Below the pieces are notes generated by a model, which saw only the letters and a program-made list of their open reading frames with translations, was not told the DNA's origin and did not search any database. A stretch of 64,000 nucleotides of DNA from CAVXTT01 sp963764685 (lineage in GTDB: Bacteria > Bacteroidota > Ignavibacteria > Ignavibacteriales > Ignavibacteriaceae): the NCBI GenBank assembly GCA_963764685.1, contig CAVXTT010000001.1, forward strand, positions 143,464-207,463, in the 5' to 3' direction. The translations under genes were made by a program, and so were the position numbers. Position 1 is the stretch's first letter. The number at the start of each line of letters is the position of its first letter. This document shows positions 39,501 through 47,562 of this stretch, piece after piece.

Positions 39501-40073
39501 TTCCTTGAGGCGGGAGAAATAGTTCAGATGGAACTTAACAGCGACCTGGTTGTACTGAGCTCCTGTAATTCAGGTCTCGGCAGACTGGATGAATCGGAAG
39601 GCGTGCTCGGAATGTCGAAGGCTTTTTTTGAAGCAGGCACCAAAAGCGTAATTGCATCTTTGTGGGAAGTAAACGACAAGTATACTGCGATCTTTATGTC
39701 GTTATTTTATCAAAGGCTTAAAGAAGGGGTTGATAAATCTAAAGCGTTACAGCTTGCTAAGATGGATTTTATTAAAGAGTATTCCCCCAATCCCTATTAT
39801 TGGAGTGCATTCGTACTTAACGGCGATACTTCAAATCTTAAAATAGAATCGGGTGTTCAAATTCAGATATACCTGGCGGGTCTTGCAATAATCCTCCTTC
39901 TGGCACTTATAATTTCTGCCGCAGTTAAACGTAATAACAGAAAAGGATGTCGCCCCAACAGGGCTAGCTATTTTCATTCCAATACCTATCTATCAATGTT
40001 ACGCCTCTACAGGGCTACGGAGAGAGGAAACCTGAAGGTTTATTTTAAGAGTAGGGTCTGCGATTTTATTTAA
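36543..40073 (+). CDS. exported TPR-CHAT (caspase-like) protease with C-terminal membrane anchor
   Basis: An 1176-residue protein. A hydrophobic N-terminus (SIILVFLLLFIQPA) looks like a signal peptide. Residues ~100-640 form a long TPR array. The CHAT domain (~740-1105) has the catalytic His964 in HLSTHSF and Cys1008 in VVLSSCNSG, followed by ASLWEVND and YYWSAFVL, all family hallmarks. A single membrane helix (AGLAIILLLALIISAA) follows at ~1118-1135. The orientation puts the protease outside the cytoplasm, facing the TPR domain of the anti-sigma factor encoded ten bases upstream. The last ~45 residues appear to come from an intergenic repeat, so the original stop was probably just after the anchor. 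Confidence 0.88.
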   Translation: MVLQKSIILVFLLLFIQPADDKKPQDSGSVKKLIIGSELNKENLRLTEISINDADTSTLVLFSNDLLPGWQKAYLQCLILKKEGKSSEIYDSLISYIDQKPDYLPYYDLLVSSAGAENRLTFIDKLISEKEFDPVVKHYLSSLLLKGKAEYQAAIADALKADELSPHNYYLIYNLYDIYRHTGNYEKGMEYVLKIFNQRNLLPADRAEANYAAGTLLFNSGIYSDAEKYYIRGNQIASDNKLYTQMAKGDINIGIIEDLNGNTDDARLHFKKALDIARSISNLAMEAHALSELGVSYSFTNDLVSAKLNYLESYHLFKRLGERQRLSYLSENLGKIYLQLFDYNSALKYYEDGVQFAGDNRRAQVLNLTGMADVYANLSNYTKALLYYKEAEKIASEIKEASLTAEINLGMGILNYNLNRNGNALRYLSAAGNYSAEAGDIYLSARICREMGQIYTDSDSLDKAESLFLKAQELAVQSRDAYLRAQTLIDLGNIKGLRKEYNSALEKIDSGLRLAQSNGYDYLTALGKYTRGEVCLNSGDFAAAKSALLASAALSEKLNEQNLSIASNQALAELYDKHGFTEAASSHYISAMQLIDNVSASLFGNEDIQISYFSGKRDLYDSYAGFLLDKKYYANAFEVIDKSRSRSTVQHLNNLKIREYVKDQDQLNRIYEYDWILNSGVYEEDKTDSVRYLDSKLKKEITKKYPSLAGYLDKKKFLEVNDIQDKLNDDENILSIYTMDSGTYIFVISKNHFHYNFVPLGESKIDNLIKAVSPYFNYAGEGAYFNQHLFSYNARAAYQLYDQVFKEAFKNIPEGKKLIISPSAEFASFPFEFLVKSFDEKGSPYDYKNQDYLLAHYTISYTPSVNTYIGQKQNRLKNNNRVLVVGNPSINRQLEGYAERRGLLDETGGIPRDIPLLPLKYSAEEVSEVSSILNADKILLANSATESNFKNNASFSRIIHLSTHSFLYNKQPVIFFSNSYDAENDGFLEAGEIVQMELNSDLVVLSSCNSGLGRLDESEGVLGMSKAFFEAGTKSVIASLWEVNDKYTAIFMSLFYQRLKEGVDKSKALQLAKMDFIKEYSPNPYYWSAFVLNGDTSNLKIESGVQIQIYLAGLAIILLLALIISAAVKRNNRKGCRPNRASYFHSNTYLSMLRLYRATERGNLKVYFKSRVCDFI
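39943..40025 (+). repeat. dispersed-repeat sequence fused to the end of the CHAT gene
   Basis: Two related stretches, CGCCCCAACAGGGCTA (39952-39967) and ACGCCTCTACAGGGCTACGG (40001-40020), lie in the last codons. From memory such CCCCTACGGGGCTA-like pairs are common intergenic repeats in Bacteroidota. The encoded tail (GCRPNRAS, then LRLYRATERG) has the odd composition expected of translated repeat DNA. Confidence 0.5.
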
Positions 40074-40135
40074 CATCTGCTTAACAGATATTTATTGCGA
40101 ATATTTCGTACAACTTTCCTGAGCTCCGGAGGATA

Positions 40136-41263
40136 TTAGTAACCTCTCGATAACACTTTCGTCAGATCAGATTTCATCATTATGCTTACCAGGTCCTCAA
40201 ACTTTGTTTCAGCTTTCCAGCCAAGCACCTTTTGAGCCTTTGAAGCATCGCCCATCAGAAGGTCAACCTCTGTTGGTCTGTAATACCTGGGGTCAATGGC
40301 AATAACTTCATCTCCGGGTTTAAGTGTATCCGATAACCTAAGCTTGAAATTAGAGGAGGACGTCTTAAAATCCACAAGCTGCATTGCCTGGTCACGATCG
40401 AAAGCTTTGATCACTCCCCTTTCCTTTTCATTCTTCCCTTTCCATTCTATTGTTATACCGGCATCGCAGAATGCACGTTCTGCAAATTCCCTTACCATAT
40501 GTGTCTCGCCTGTGGCAAGGACAAAATCTTCTGCAGTATTGTGCTGAAGTATCCGCCACATACCTTCACAGTATTCAGGTGCATAACCCCAATCCCTCTT
40601 CGCATCAAGATTTCCTATTAAGACCCTATCCTGCAGACCGGCAGCAATCCTTGATACTGCCCTTGTTATCTTTCTTGTTACAAAGGTTTCACCACGGCGT
40701 GGGGACTCGTGATTAAACAATATCCCGTTGCAGGCAAACAGGTTATATGCCTCCCTGTAATTAACAATTATCCAGTAGCCGTAAAGCTTTGCCACCCCGT
40801 AAGGAGAACGGGGATAGAAAGGAGTACTCTCATTCTGAGGTATTTCCTGTGCCTTTCCGTAAAGCTCACTTGTTGATGCCTGGTAGAACTTTACTTTCTT
40901 TAATCCTACCTCTCTTATTGCATCAAGAAATCTTAATGTGCCGAGTGCATCAACCTGTCCTGTATAATCAGGAACTTCGAAAGAGACTTTAACATGGCTC
41001 TGGGCTGCAAGGTTATATATTTCATCCGGCTCAACTTTTTCAAGTATACGGTTCATATTGCTGGTATCGACAAGATCCCCGTAATGAAGAAAAAGTTTCT
41101 TATCCAGTATCTCCGGGTCAGCATATAGATGATCTATCCTGCCGGTATTGAATGAGCTGGATCTCCTTATTATCCCGTGAACGGTATAACCTTTCTGCAG
41201 AAGAATTTCTGTCAGGTAGCTGCCGTCCTGCCCGGTAATTCCTGTTATTAAAGCTGTTTTCAT
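40136..41263 (-). CDS. gmd: GDP-mannose 4,6-dehydratase
   Basis: Converts GDP-D-mannose to GDP-4-keto-6-deoxymannose, the first step to GDP-L-fucose. It is an extended short-chain dehydrogenase of 375 residues with the NAD(P) motif GITGQDGSYL, the catalytic Tyr-Lys pair in YGVAKLYGYW, and the Gmd-specific NHESPRRGETFVTRKITRA. The next gene downstream encodes GDP-fucose synthase but is read first in transcription order, with 33 bases between. The start at 41263 gives the expected N-terminus. Confidence 0.97.
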   Translation of the reverse strand: MKTALITGITGQDGSYLTEILLQKGYTVHGIIRRSSSFNTGRIDHLYADPEILDKKLFLHYGDLVDTSNMNRILEKVEPDEIYNLAAQSHVKVSFEVPDYTGQVDALGTLRFLDAIREVGLKKVKFYQASTSELYGKAQEIPQNESTPFYPRSPYGVAKLYGYWIIVNYREAYNLFACNGILFNHESPRRGETFVTRKITRAVSRIAAGLQDRVLIGNLDAKRDWGYAPEYCEGMWRILQHNTAEDFVLATGETHMVREFAERAFCDAGITIEWKGKNEKERGVIKAFDRDQAMQLVDFKTSSSNFKLRLSDTLKPGDEVIAIDPRYYRPTEVDLLMGDASKAQKVLGWKAETKFEDLVSIMMKSDLTKVLSRGY

Positions 41264-41296
41264 AAATCAAAGATAATAATTAAAAATAATAGCTGT

Positions 41297-42253
41297 CTAT
41301 GCCTTATTATTTTTTACAAACCAGTCATATGCTTTTTTTATTCCCTCTTTAAGATCGGTTTTGGGACTCCATCCCAGCTCTTTTATTCTTGATGAATCAA
41401 GCAGCTTTCTTGGGGTGCCGTCGGGACGGGCAGTATCGAACTTTATTTGTCCTTTATATCCCGCTGTCTCAGCAACAAGCTTTGCAAGATCCGAAATAAC
41501 AATATCCTTCCCGCTCCCGATATTCAAATGGGATATGCCTTTAGAAAAAATATCAGCTGCATTTGTATTTTCTACCAGGAAGGAAACTGCCTCTGCAAGG
41601 TCCTCTACATAAAGAAACTCCCGCATAGGAGTACCTGTTCCCCAAAGAATTACTTCCGGCTTGTTATTTACCTTAGCATCATAGAATTTTCTTATTAGTC
41701 CCGGTATCACGTGCGAGGTCTCGGGGTTATAATTATCATTAGGACCGTACATATTGGCAGGCATAATTGAATAAAAGTTGCACCCGTACTGCCGGTAATA
41801 ATTTTCACAAAGCTTTACGCCTGCAAGCTTGGCTATAGCGTAGGGCTCGTTTGTCTGCTCAAGGTAACCCGAAAGCAGATACTCTTCCTTTAAGGGCTGC
41901 TGTGCTAACTTCGGATATATCGATGAACTTCCGAGAAGTATCAGCTTTTCGACATTATTTTTATATGCAGAATGGATAATGTTGCATTCTATCATCAGGT
42001 TAGTGTAAATAAAGTCTGCCCGGAAAGTATTATTGGCAACTATCCCTCCTACCTTTGCTGCCGTAATAATAACTATCTCCGGCTTCTCCTCAGCAAAGAA
42101 CTTTTCGACATCCGCCTGTCTTGTAAGATCAAGATCCGGAAGCTCCCTGAGCAGGATATTATTATACCCGCTGCCCTGGAAATAGCGCAGGATGGAGGAG
42201 CCCACCATCCCTTTATGTCCCGCTATATATATTTTTTTATTTCTGCTGTTCAT
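41297..42253 (-). CDS. fcl: GDP-L-fucose synthase
   Basis: Epimerises and reduces the Gmd product to GDP-L-fucose. It has 318 residues with GHKGMVGSSI (nucleotide binding), the catalytic Ser of LLGSSSIYP, and Tyr-Lys in YAIAKLAGVKLCENY. It lies eight bases after the aminotransferase gene and 33 bases before gmd in the same transcript, forming a sugar-nucleotide operon with both. Confidence 0.97.
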   Translation of the reverse strand: MNSRNKKIYIAGHKGMVGSSILRYFQGSGYNNILLRELPDLDLTRQADVEKFFAEEKPEIVIITAAKVGGIVANNTFRADFIYTNLMIECNIIHSAYKNNVEKLILLGSSSIYPKLAQQPLKEEYLLSGYLEQTNEPYAIAKLAGVKLCENYYRQYGCNFYSIMPANMYGPNDNYNPETSHVIPGLIRKFYDAKVNNKPEVILWGTGTPMREFLYVEDLAEAVSFLVENTNAADIFSKGISHLNIGSGKDIVISDLAKLVAETAGYKGQIKFDTARPDGTPRKLLDSSRIKELGWSPKTDLKEGIKKAYDWFVKNNKA

Positions 42254-42260
42254 CCGCAGC

Positions 42261-43433
42261 TTAATTCTTACTGGTGAATTCAGTTATTTTTTCTGCAACG
42301 TAGATTATCTGCTCATCGGTCAGTTCAGGGAATATAGGGAGTGCAATTGAATTACCGGCAGCAAAATCAGCGACAGGATATTTATCCCTGCTTGTTTTAA
42401 GATCACTGAAGCATTCCTGCTTGTGGAAAGGCACCGGGTAATAAATTTCCGTCCCTACCTGGTTATCGGTAAGGAACTGCCGTAAAGCATCCCTCTTCTC
42501 CACCCGGATAATGTACTGGTTATAAATATGAAAATTATTTACCTCATCATAAGATTTATATACTGGTTTAGGAAGGAGTACCTTATTCTTATTATCGAAC
42601 TTTATCTTTCCTTCCTCTTCAGCTGCGCCCAGCTTTATAAGCTGTTCGGTATATAATGCTGCATTCTTTTTTCGTTTGTCTGTCCACGACTGCAGGTGAG
42701 GCAGCTTAACATTTATAACAGCAGCCTGCAGGGCATCCAGTCTGAAGTTCCCGCCGATCACTTTATGATAGTACTTAGGTTCGCCGCCGTGTACTCTTTT
42801 TATTCTGAGTATATCTCCAAGCTCTTTATTATTTGTAACTACAAGTCCCCCGTCTCCGAAGCATCCTAAATTCTTGCTGGGAAAGAAAGAGAAGCAGCCT
42901 ATATCCCCAATCGTACCAACATACCTGCCGTCCTTATATTGTGTTCCGATAGCCTGTGCTGCATCCTCGATAACAATCAGGTTATGTTTTTTAGCAATCT
43001 CCATAATACTGTCCATCTCTGCACTCTGACCATAAAGGTGGACCGGTATAATCGCTTTGGTTCTGGGAGTTATTTTCTCCTCTATCTTAGAAGGATCTAT
43101 ATTAAATGTAACAGGGTCTGAATCTATAAAAACAGGAACAGCATTTAATCTGCTTACCACACCTGCAGTAGCAAAAAAAGAATAAGTGGGTACAATTACC
43201 TCATCCCCCGGCTGAATATCAATTGCCATTAAAGCTAATAGCAGGGCATCGGTGCCTGACGAAACGCCAATGGCATATTTACATTTAAGGTACTCTGTAA
43301 AATTCTTCTCCATCTTATCGAGTTCGGGACCCATAATAAAGTACTGGGATTCCGCAACCCTAAGCACTGCTTCATCAAGTTCTTTTTTAAGTGAATGGTA
43401 TTGTGGTTTAAGGTCTAATAAAGGAACACGCAT
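42261..43433 (-). CDS. DegT/DnrJ/EryC1-family sugar aminotransferase
   Basis: A PLP-dependent enzyme of 390 residues that transfers an amino group to a nucleotide-linked keto-sugar. It shows GVSSGTDALLLAL, the VIEDAAQAIG box, the PLP-binding Lys in FFPSKNLGCFGDGG, and the C-terminal VPFHKQECF region. It is close to the WlbE/FdtB/WecE group, but the substrate cannot be fixed from sequence. First gene of the gmd/fcl operon; together they suggest fucose and an amino-sugar in a surface glycan. Confidence 0.92.
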   Translation of the reverse strand: MRVPLLDLKPQYHSLKKELDEAVLRVAESQYFIMGPELDKMEKNFTEYLKCKYAIGVSSGTDALLLALMAIDIQPGDEVIVPTYSFFATAGVVSRLNAVPVFIDSDPVTFNIDPSKIEEKITPRTKAIIPVHLYGQSAEMDSIMEIAKKHNLIVIEDAAQAIGTQYKDGRYVGTIGDIGCFSFFPSKNLGCFGDGGLVVTNNKELGDILRIKRVHGGEPKYYHKVIGGNFRLDALQAAVINVKLPHLQSWTDKRKKNAALYTEQLIKLGAAEEEGKIKFDNKNKVLLPKPVYKSYDEVNNFHIYNQYIIRVEKRDALRQFLTDNQVGTEIYYPVPFHKQECFSDLKTSRDKYPVADFAAGNSIALPIFPELTDEQIIYVAEKITEFTSKN

Positions 43434-43532
43434 AAATTCTCCGGGATTTTCAAAATAAGTGAGTCTAAAAATAATAAAATAACATTATTTATTGTGAGGA
43501 AGAAGAAGTTATTAGTTCTTAGTTCTTGGTTA

Positions 43533-43567
43533 TGTCATTGCGAGGAGTCTTCGACGAAGCAATCTCA
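43533..43567. repeat. TCATTGCGAGGAGT...GAAGCAATCT dispersed repeat, copy 1
   Basis: Reads TGTCATTGCGAGGAGTC then TTCGACGAAGCAATCTCA, forming an ATTGC/GCAAT hairpin. This kind of sequence is a widespread intergenic repeat in many bacterial genomes. Confidence 0.75.
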
Positions 43568-43630
43568 TCCTGAATATCAATCAACAATGCCTATCTGACT
43601 TTATCCTCTCCGCTCCTGGCTGCTTAGTTC

Positions 43631-43665
43631 TGTCATTGCGAGGAGTCATCGACGAAGCAATCTGG
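43631..43665. repeat. TCATTGCGAGGAGT...GAAGCAATCT dispersed repeat, copy 2
   Basis: A second direct copy about 98 bases after the first, differing by one base in the middle (GTCATCG instead of GTCTTCG). Confidence 0.75.
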
Positions 43666-43713
43666 CATACTTTTCCGAGAAAGAATAGACCTTTAAAAGA
43701 TTTTATGCCATTC

Positions 43714-43905
43714 GGGAAGGACAGGTCAACTTCGCAATATCAGCGAATTATTTATCCTGGGTTGACCTGTCCGTACTTAGCTTGTCTTTTTTTTCTGATT
43801 ACCCGATTCAAATAAAATATTTAAAGAAAATAAAAATTCTGTACGGACAGGTGGCGTAATTGCGGATAATTAGGTAGTAATTGCGAACGCCACCTGTCCT
43901 TTCCC
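43714..43905. repeat. ~190-bp element of nested inverted repeats
   Basis: Two hairpins share an outer arm and differ in the inner arm. The first is GGACAGGTCAAC (43719-43730)/GTTGACCTGTCC (43761-43772); the second is GGACAGGTGGCG (43845-43856)/CGCCACCTGTCC (43888-43899). The facing arms extend to CCTGTCCGTAC (43766-43776)/GTACGGACAGG (43841-43851). The whole is bounded by GGGAAGGACAGGT and ACCTGTCCTTTCCC. The first spacer begins TTCGCAAT and the second ends ATTGCGAA. It looks like a MITE- or REP-type composite. Confidence 0.7.
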
Positions 43906-44009
43906 GTACCTATTTCCCCTAGAGTTGTCTGCTGGGATTCGAGGAGTGGCGAAGGCTCTCCAGGGTGGGTGCCCATGGTAGAACGCTATCCGTAGTGGGT
44001 GCCCATGGC

Positions 44010-44030
44010 GGAACGCTCACTGAGCGTTCC
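44010..44030. repeat. 21-bp perfect palindrome, family copy 1
   Basis: GGAACGCTCA-C-TGAGCGTTCC, followed by TTACATTTACAAT. A relative at 51043-51063 keeps the outer arms and changes both inner arms together. Confidence 0.75.
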
Positions 44031-44145
44031 TTACATTTACAATATCGAACTCTCGTACCTGCCTGCGGTGGGCAGGCTATCGAACCAATAAAAAGACTTA
44101 ACCCCTATTGCTCCCGTATTATTTCGCATTTTCTCTAAGACTTGC

Positions 44146-45799
44146 TTACTTCATAACCTGCATCTTCTTTACAATTGCAAAATCACCTGCTGTCATTCTA
44201 TAGAAGTACACACCTGATGATATTCCTTTCGCATTAAATTCAGCAGAATATGTGCCCGGCTCATAATCACCATTCACCAGGGTTTTTACTTCGTTTCCAA
44301 GAACATCAAACGCTTTAATATTTACAATCCCGTGAGAAGGTACCGAGAAATTAATTACTGTTACGGGATTAAAAGGGTTTGGATAATTCTGACTAAGAGA
44401 AAATTCACCAGGAATATTATTTACTAATAATTCTACAGTCTTCGAATACTTAAAAGCACCATCGAAATCCACCTGCTTTAAACGGTAACTGTAATTCCCC
44501 GGACTTAAGATCATTATCTGTAAAACTGTAGTCCTGTTTTTCGGTTGTTGTTCCCCTTCCCCTTACAAATCCTCTTACACTCCAATCATTATTTTCCTTC
44601 TTTCTTTGCACTTCAAAACCCCTGTTATTTGTTTCTGTTGCAGTCGTCCAGCTAAGTTCAACATTATTATTGTTAATAAAAGCACTAAATGAGGTTAATT
44701 CAACGGGTAATACATTCCCCTCAAGTTTTACAATTCTTATTTTTTGATTCTCCAGCTGTGCAGAAACAAAAATCGATCCTTCTGTATTGACAGCAATACG
44801 AGGCACACTATAATATTCGAGATAAGGAATCGGCGCGGGTGTAGTCCAGGTCTTCCCTCTGTCACGGGTAATGGAATAATGTACATTATCATTTGTCGGG
44901 TGAGCATAAGGATAAATTACAATTCCGGCATTGAGTGATGCAAAGAATATATTACACCGAGAGGTCCCCCATCTGCTTGTAAATTTTTCGGGAGGATTAT
45001 AGACATCCCAGTTATGCCCTCTATCCGTTGTATATAATATTGTGCTGTACCCGTTCAAATCCCCAAGCAGGAAACAAGTATTTTCATTTATTTTGAATGA
45101 TTGTCCGGGCCAGAAAAAATGAAACGGGAAAACACACTCTATCCAGGTCCTGCCGCCGTCGGTAGTTCTCAGCATGCCCGTATCGAGCTCAGAATTGCCC
45201 TGGACAATTTCATAAGTGTATACTATTATTCCCTCAAGATCATCAAATAGAATAAGGCTTGGAGCGCAGCCAAATCCCGGCGAAGTAATAACTACTACGG
45301 TATCCCAGGTTACTGCTCCGTCTTCTGTTAAGAAAGTGGATAATGAGGGATTATTACCACCAAGATCAACTGCAACTCCTTTCTGTTCATTTATAAAATG
45401 AAAAATGTCACAGTATCCCTCAGGATAAGTATTATAAACCATCCAGTTCTTCCCCGCATCTGTACTTTTAACCAGCGAGTAATAAGTTAAACCCGAGCGC
45501 TGTCCCCCGGATGCATAGAATATGCTGTCATTTATAATATTCGCATTCTGCAGAAATCTTAAGCCGGGGGAATGCACTATCCCTTCCTCCCAGGTACTTC
45601 CATCATCTGTTGAGTACAGAACTGAAGCTACCGAGCTATCGGTATATTTTGTCCCCAGGAGCAGACCTGTATTTTTATTAAATACAAAATCATAGAATTC
45701 TTCATTTCCGGGTCTTTCAAAAACCAGCTGCCATTGTGCGGGAGTGCTAATCTGTAATAAAAGAGAATAGATAATAATGCAGAAGAATTTTTTCATCAA
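44146..45799 (-). CDS. T9SS-exported BNR/Ycf48-type protein, frameshifted
   Basis: A secreted protein of about 550 residues. It has a signal peptide (KKFFCIIIYSLLLQISTPAQ), several BNR-type repeats (STDDGSTW, STDAGKNW, TTDGGRTW, TTDRGHNW, TRDRGKTW), an FN3-like segment (LPVELTSFSAF then LSWTTATETNNRGFEVQRK) and a T9SS sorting domain with NYPNPFNPVTVINF. The two frames join at DNDLKSG-NYSYRLKQVDFDG when one G is removed from a GGGG run near 44500. This is a homopolymer indel, either sequencing error or phase variation. Confidence 0.85.
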
Positions 45800-45944
45800 T
45801 CCTCCGATAAAATTAATAAATTACCTGCCGTACCAGGTAATTAAACTAATTTATATTAATTTTTAAGGCGATGATGTAAGGATAACTGTGAGCGGAAATA
45901 CCTAAACGATTTGCCCTATCATTTCTTTGTAAGATACTTAATTT

Positions 45945-45976
45945 CGACCGCACCACCGCACGACCGCACCACCGCA
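45945..45976. repeat. two tandem copies of a 16-bp CCGCACC repeat
   Basis: CGACCGCACCACCGCA occurs twice back to back in the short gap between rfbC and the T9SS gene. Much more GC-rich than its surroundings; function unknown. Confidence 0.7.
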
Positions 45977-45979
45977 CGA

Positions 45980-46543
45980 TTAAGATTTAACCCTCATCCC
46001 CTCATAAAAAAAATCTTTTGGTATATCTTTAAGCGGCATTGCCTGCAGGTCCTTCCGCGAGACGATAGGATTCTTCACTCCCCAGTCGATATTGAGATCC
46101 GGATCATTATAGAGAATGGCTCTTTCATACTCCCTGTTGTAATATTCTGTGCATTTATAATTAAATATCACTTCATCGCTAAGGGCAGCAAATCCGTGTG
46201 CAAATCCCGGCGGTATCCATAGCTGGTATTTATTTTCTTCGGATAGTTCAACCCTGACGTGTTTACCGAATGTAGGGGAGCCGAACCTTATATCCACTGC
46301 AACATCAAGTGCTGCGCCGTAAATCACCTGGCATAGCTTTCCCTGGGCAAATTCACCTGCCTGGTAATGAAGTCCCCGCACTACATTCTTAAACGATTTG
46401 GAAATATTATGCTGTACGAAAGTCCTGGCTGTAAAATTATATTCTTCCTGCCTGAAGGATTCAAAGAAATACCCCCGGTTGTCGCTGAACACCGCGGGTT
46501 TAATTACAAGAACTCCATCAAGGGCAGTTTTTACTATTTCCAT
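45980..46543 (-). CDS. rfbC: dTDP-4-dehydrorhamnose 3,5-epimerase
   Basis: Third enzyme of dTDP-L-rhamnose synthesis, a 187-residue cupin of normal size. Visible motifs are KPAVFSDNRGYFFESFR, the catalytic His in VRGLHYQ, DVAVDIR and the WIPPGFAHGFAAL block. It lies nine bases after rfbA in the same operon. rfbB and rfbD are not in this window and must be elsewhere if the pathway is complete. Confidence 0.96.
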   Translation of the reverse strand: MEIVKTALDGVLVIKPAVFSDNRGYFFESFRQEEYNFTARTFVQHNISKSFKNVVRGLHYQAGEFAQGKLCQVIYGAALDVAVDIRFGSPTFGKHVRVELSEENKYQLWIPPGFAHGFAALSDEVIFNYKCTEYYNREYERAILYNDPDLNIDWGVKNPIVSRKDLQAMPLKDIPKDFFYEGMRVKS

Positions 46544-46552
46544 TTATACTTT

Positions 46553-47410
46553 CTATCTGTTGATCTTCTCGAGATAATCCCGGTAAAATGATTTCGGCAT
46601 AGAGCTGACAAGGTCATCGAACTGCTGCGGCGTAATAAATTCCATAGCAAGGGCTATTTCCTCGAGGCAGGCTACTTTTAGTCCCTGTCTCTGCTCAACA
46701 ACGCCGAAGAAATTAGAAGCCTGCAGCAGGGCTTCGGGGGTGCCGGTATCCAGCCAGGCAATTCCTCTTCCTATTTTTTTAACGTTCAGCATACCCCGTT
46801 CAAGATATTTCCTGTTAACGTCTGTTATTTCAAGCTCGCCTCTTGCAGAGGGGGTAAGGTTATGCGCAATGTTTACAACCTCGTTATTATAGATATAGAT
46901 ACCGGGCACGGCAAAATTCGATTTAGGGAACTTAGGTTTCTCTTCAATGGAGATTGCCTTTTCCTTCTCGTCGAATTCCACGATACCGTAGCGTTCGGGA
47001 TCGGTAACCTGGTAGCCGAAAATAGTTGCATACTTATGTTCCGCAATTGCCTCATAAAGGAAATCAAGACTCCCGTAAAAAATATTATCCCCCAGGATAA
47101 GCATAACCTGGTCCTTCCCGATAAAGCTCTCGCCGATAATAAACGCCTCGGCTATACCGGCAGGGGCAAGCTGCACGGCGTACTGGATATCGAGCCCGAA
47201 CTGCGACCCGTCATTAAAAAGCTGCTTGTACAGGGGTATTGTTTCCTTATTACTGATGATCAGTATTTCCTTTATCCCCCCCAGCATCAGGATGGACAGG
47301 GGATAATAGATAAGGGGCTTATCGTAAATTAACGTAAGCTGCTTGCTGTATATTTTCGTGATCGGATAAAGCCTGGATCCTGCTCCTCCGGCTAATACTA
47401 TGCCTTTCAT
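46553..47410 (-). CDS. rfbA: glucose-1-phosphate thymidylyltransferase
   Basis: Makes dTDP-glucose from dTTP and glucose-1-phosphate, the first step to dTDP-sugars. It has 285 residues with the nucleotidyltransferase signature GIVLAGGAGSRLYP, the KQLTLIYDKPLIYYP block, LILGDNIFYG and EEKPKFPKS. I prefer the ATG at 47410 over the one two codons upstream because family members begin MKGIVLAGG. First gene of the pair with rfbC. Confidence 0.96.
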   Translation of the reverse strand: MKGIVLAGGAGSRLYPITKIYSKQLTLIYDKPLIYYPLSILMLGGIKEILIISNKETIPLYKQLFNDGSQFGLDIQYAVQLAPAGIAEAFIIGESFIGKDQVMLILGDNIFYGSLDFLYEAIAEHKYATIFGYQVTDPERYGIVEFDEKEKAISIEEKPKFPKSNFAVPGIYIYNNEVVNIAHNLTPSARGELEITDVNRKYLERGMLNVKKIGRGIAWLDTGTPEALLQASNFFGVVEQRQGLKVACLEEIALAMEFITPQQFDDLVSSMPKSFYRDYLEKINR

Positions 47411-47562
47411 AAACATCAGGGAAATAAATAAAGTGTAAAATTAAACTATTTTGAGGAGAAAAGTAAAAGGGAAGCTTTTTTCCTTAAATGCCGTTTATTC
47501 CCGCCGGAACAATTCAAGAATTTCTAAAACATTTTACTTACCAGTGTGAAATCAACAGACAA

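Larger units (their letters stand above)
43434..44145. other. repeat-rich intergenic region
   Basis: About 700 bases without a coding frame, composed largely of dispersed repeats: two copies of a TCATTGCGAGGAGT element, a ~190-bp nested palindromic element, a short direct repeat (GTGGGTGCCCATGG at ~43967 and ~43997), a 21-bp palindrome and a GCCTGCC-type hairpin near 44061-44080. Confidence 0.7.

Noticed and set aside
34956..40073. Type III-E CRISPR effector locus
   Set aside because: The TPR-CHAT and sigma genes recall it, but no Cas7-11-like gene, adaptation gene or repeat array is present.
44146..44514. Stand-alone T9SS sorting-domain protein
   Set aside because: It lacks a signal peptide and joins perfectly to the preceding frame when one G of a GGGG run is removed.
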